From contig JAMQCK010000601.1 of the NCBI GenBank assembly GCA_024196135.1, forward strand, positions 1 through 19,402: DNA of 19,402 nucleotides. Reading direction: 5' to 3'. This stretch comes from Pleurotus ostreatus/Saccharomyces cerevisiae fusant (lineage: Eukaryota; Opisthokonta). Shown one piece after another: positions 19,120-19,402 of the stretch. The notes below the pieces were generated by a model. The model was not told where the DNA came from, ran no database searches, and worked only from the letters and a program-made list of their open reading frames with translations. Both the position numbers and the translations under genes were made by a program. How positions within the stretch are numbered: the first letter of the stretch is position 1; every line of letters begins with the position of its first letter.

Positions 19120-19402
19120 GGTGGTGTAGTCGGTGTCCTGATGATGTAGGGTATCTGTCCGTATTTCGTGGAAATTTGAGGCGAATATCCAAGCTTCGGC
19201 GAGGGCGATGGTGAGCTCGCGCCCTTTAGTCGTACAAGAATCGTGAACTTGTCGTGGACTGAAAGGTGGCACCGAGGCTTTATGATGGTCAGAGTCAAGA
19301 AACGTGGCTGTGCTTCAACGGACGGCCATCATCGGAAGCAAACATCCCGCAACAAACCAACGCGGCGTAAGCCCATGTGACCGTATCTAAATCACACGTG
19401 AA
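19120..19402 (-). promoter_or_regulatory. Upstream flank of wee1 with two E-box motifs
   Basis: CATGTG (19374-19379) and CACGTG (19395-19400) lie about 255-281 bp upstream of the wee1 ATG. The frame of wee1 stays open for 51 further codons upstream to an ATG at 19272, so an N-terminally extended form cannot be excluded. No TATA box is evident. Confidence 0.35.

Noticed and set aside
1..19402. tRNA, rRNA, CRISPR or intact transposon
   Set aside because: By eye I found no TFIIIC B-box (GGTTCGANTCC) with a paired stem, no rRNA-like stretch, no regularly spaced palindromic repeats and no transposase or reverse-transcriptase motifs.

Overview
The window looks like nuclear DNA from an agaricomycete (mushroom-forming) basidiomycete. 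Coding sequence is GC-rich and interrupted by many short GT-AG introns, mostly 48-58 bases long. Protein sequences are of fungal type: a NAR1-type Fe-S assembly factor, a Wee1 kinase, and a homeodomain factor resembling the mushroom developmental Hom group. I see no prokaryotic operon structure, CRISPR array, tRNA or rRNA.

Layout, left to right. (1) At 1-428 (minus) the 5' part of an unrecognised gene runs off the left edge. A tight E-box cluster lies about 200 bp upstream of its start. (2) 429-2148 is mostly non-coding. It contains a weak minus-strand spliced ORF candidate and, just upstream of NAR1, two near-identical 14-bp dyads exactly 40 bp apart. (3) 2149-4464 (plus) is NAR1 in six exons, 683 aa, with every expected Cys ligand and an unusual Cys/His-rich insertion. 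(4) 4571-5953 (minus) is convergent with NAR1. It is a seven-exon, 354-aa helical protein with a central glycine-containing hydrophobic hairpin, resembling ClyA/HBL/Xax-type alpha-helical pore-forming toxins, and it has no signal peptide. (5) 5954-8495 holds no convincing gene. (6) 8496-10894 (minus) is a four-exon, 727-aa homeodomain factor with Gln-rich tail segments and four RRxS sites. (7) 10895-15606 is a 4.7-kb gene-poor stretch with locally duplicated short repeats, most clearly a recurrent CATACGGC motif between about 13.3 and 14.0 kb. (8) 15607-19119 (minus) is a seven-exon, 1062-aa Wee1-type inhibitory CDK kinase. (9) 19120-19402 is its upstream flank.

No shared pathway links these genes. 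NAR1 is housekeeping cytosolic Fe-S assembly, Wee1 is the mitotic entry brake, the homeodomain factor is probably developmental, and the pore-former-like gene is accessory. Exon boundaries were inferred by eye from splice signals, phase and family alignment. The four main spliced models each give a single uninterrupted frame.

The most unusual items are the metal-ligand-rich insertion in NAR1, the toxin-fold-like gene, the paired dyads in the NAR1 promoter and the short-repeat field upstream of the homeodomain gene.
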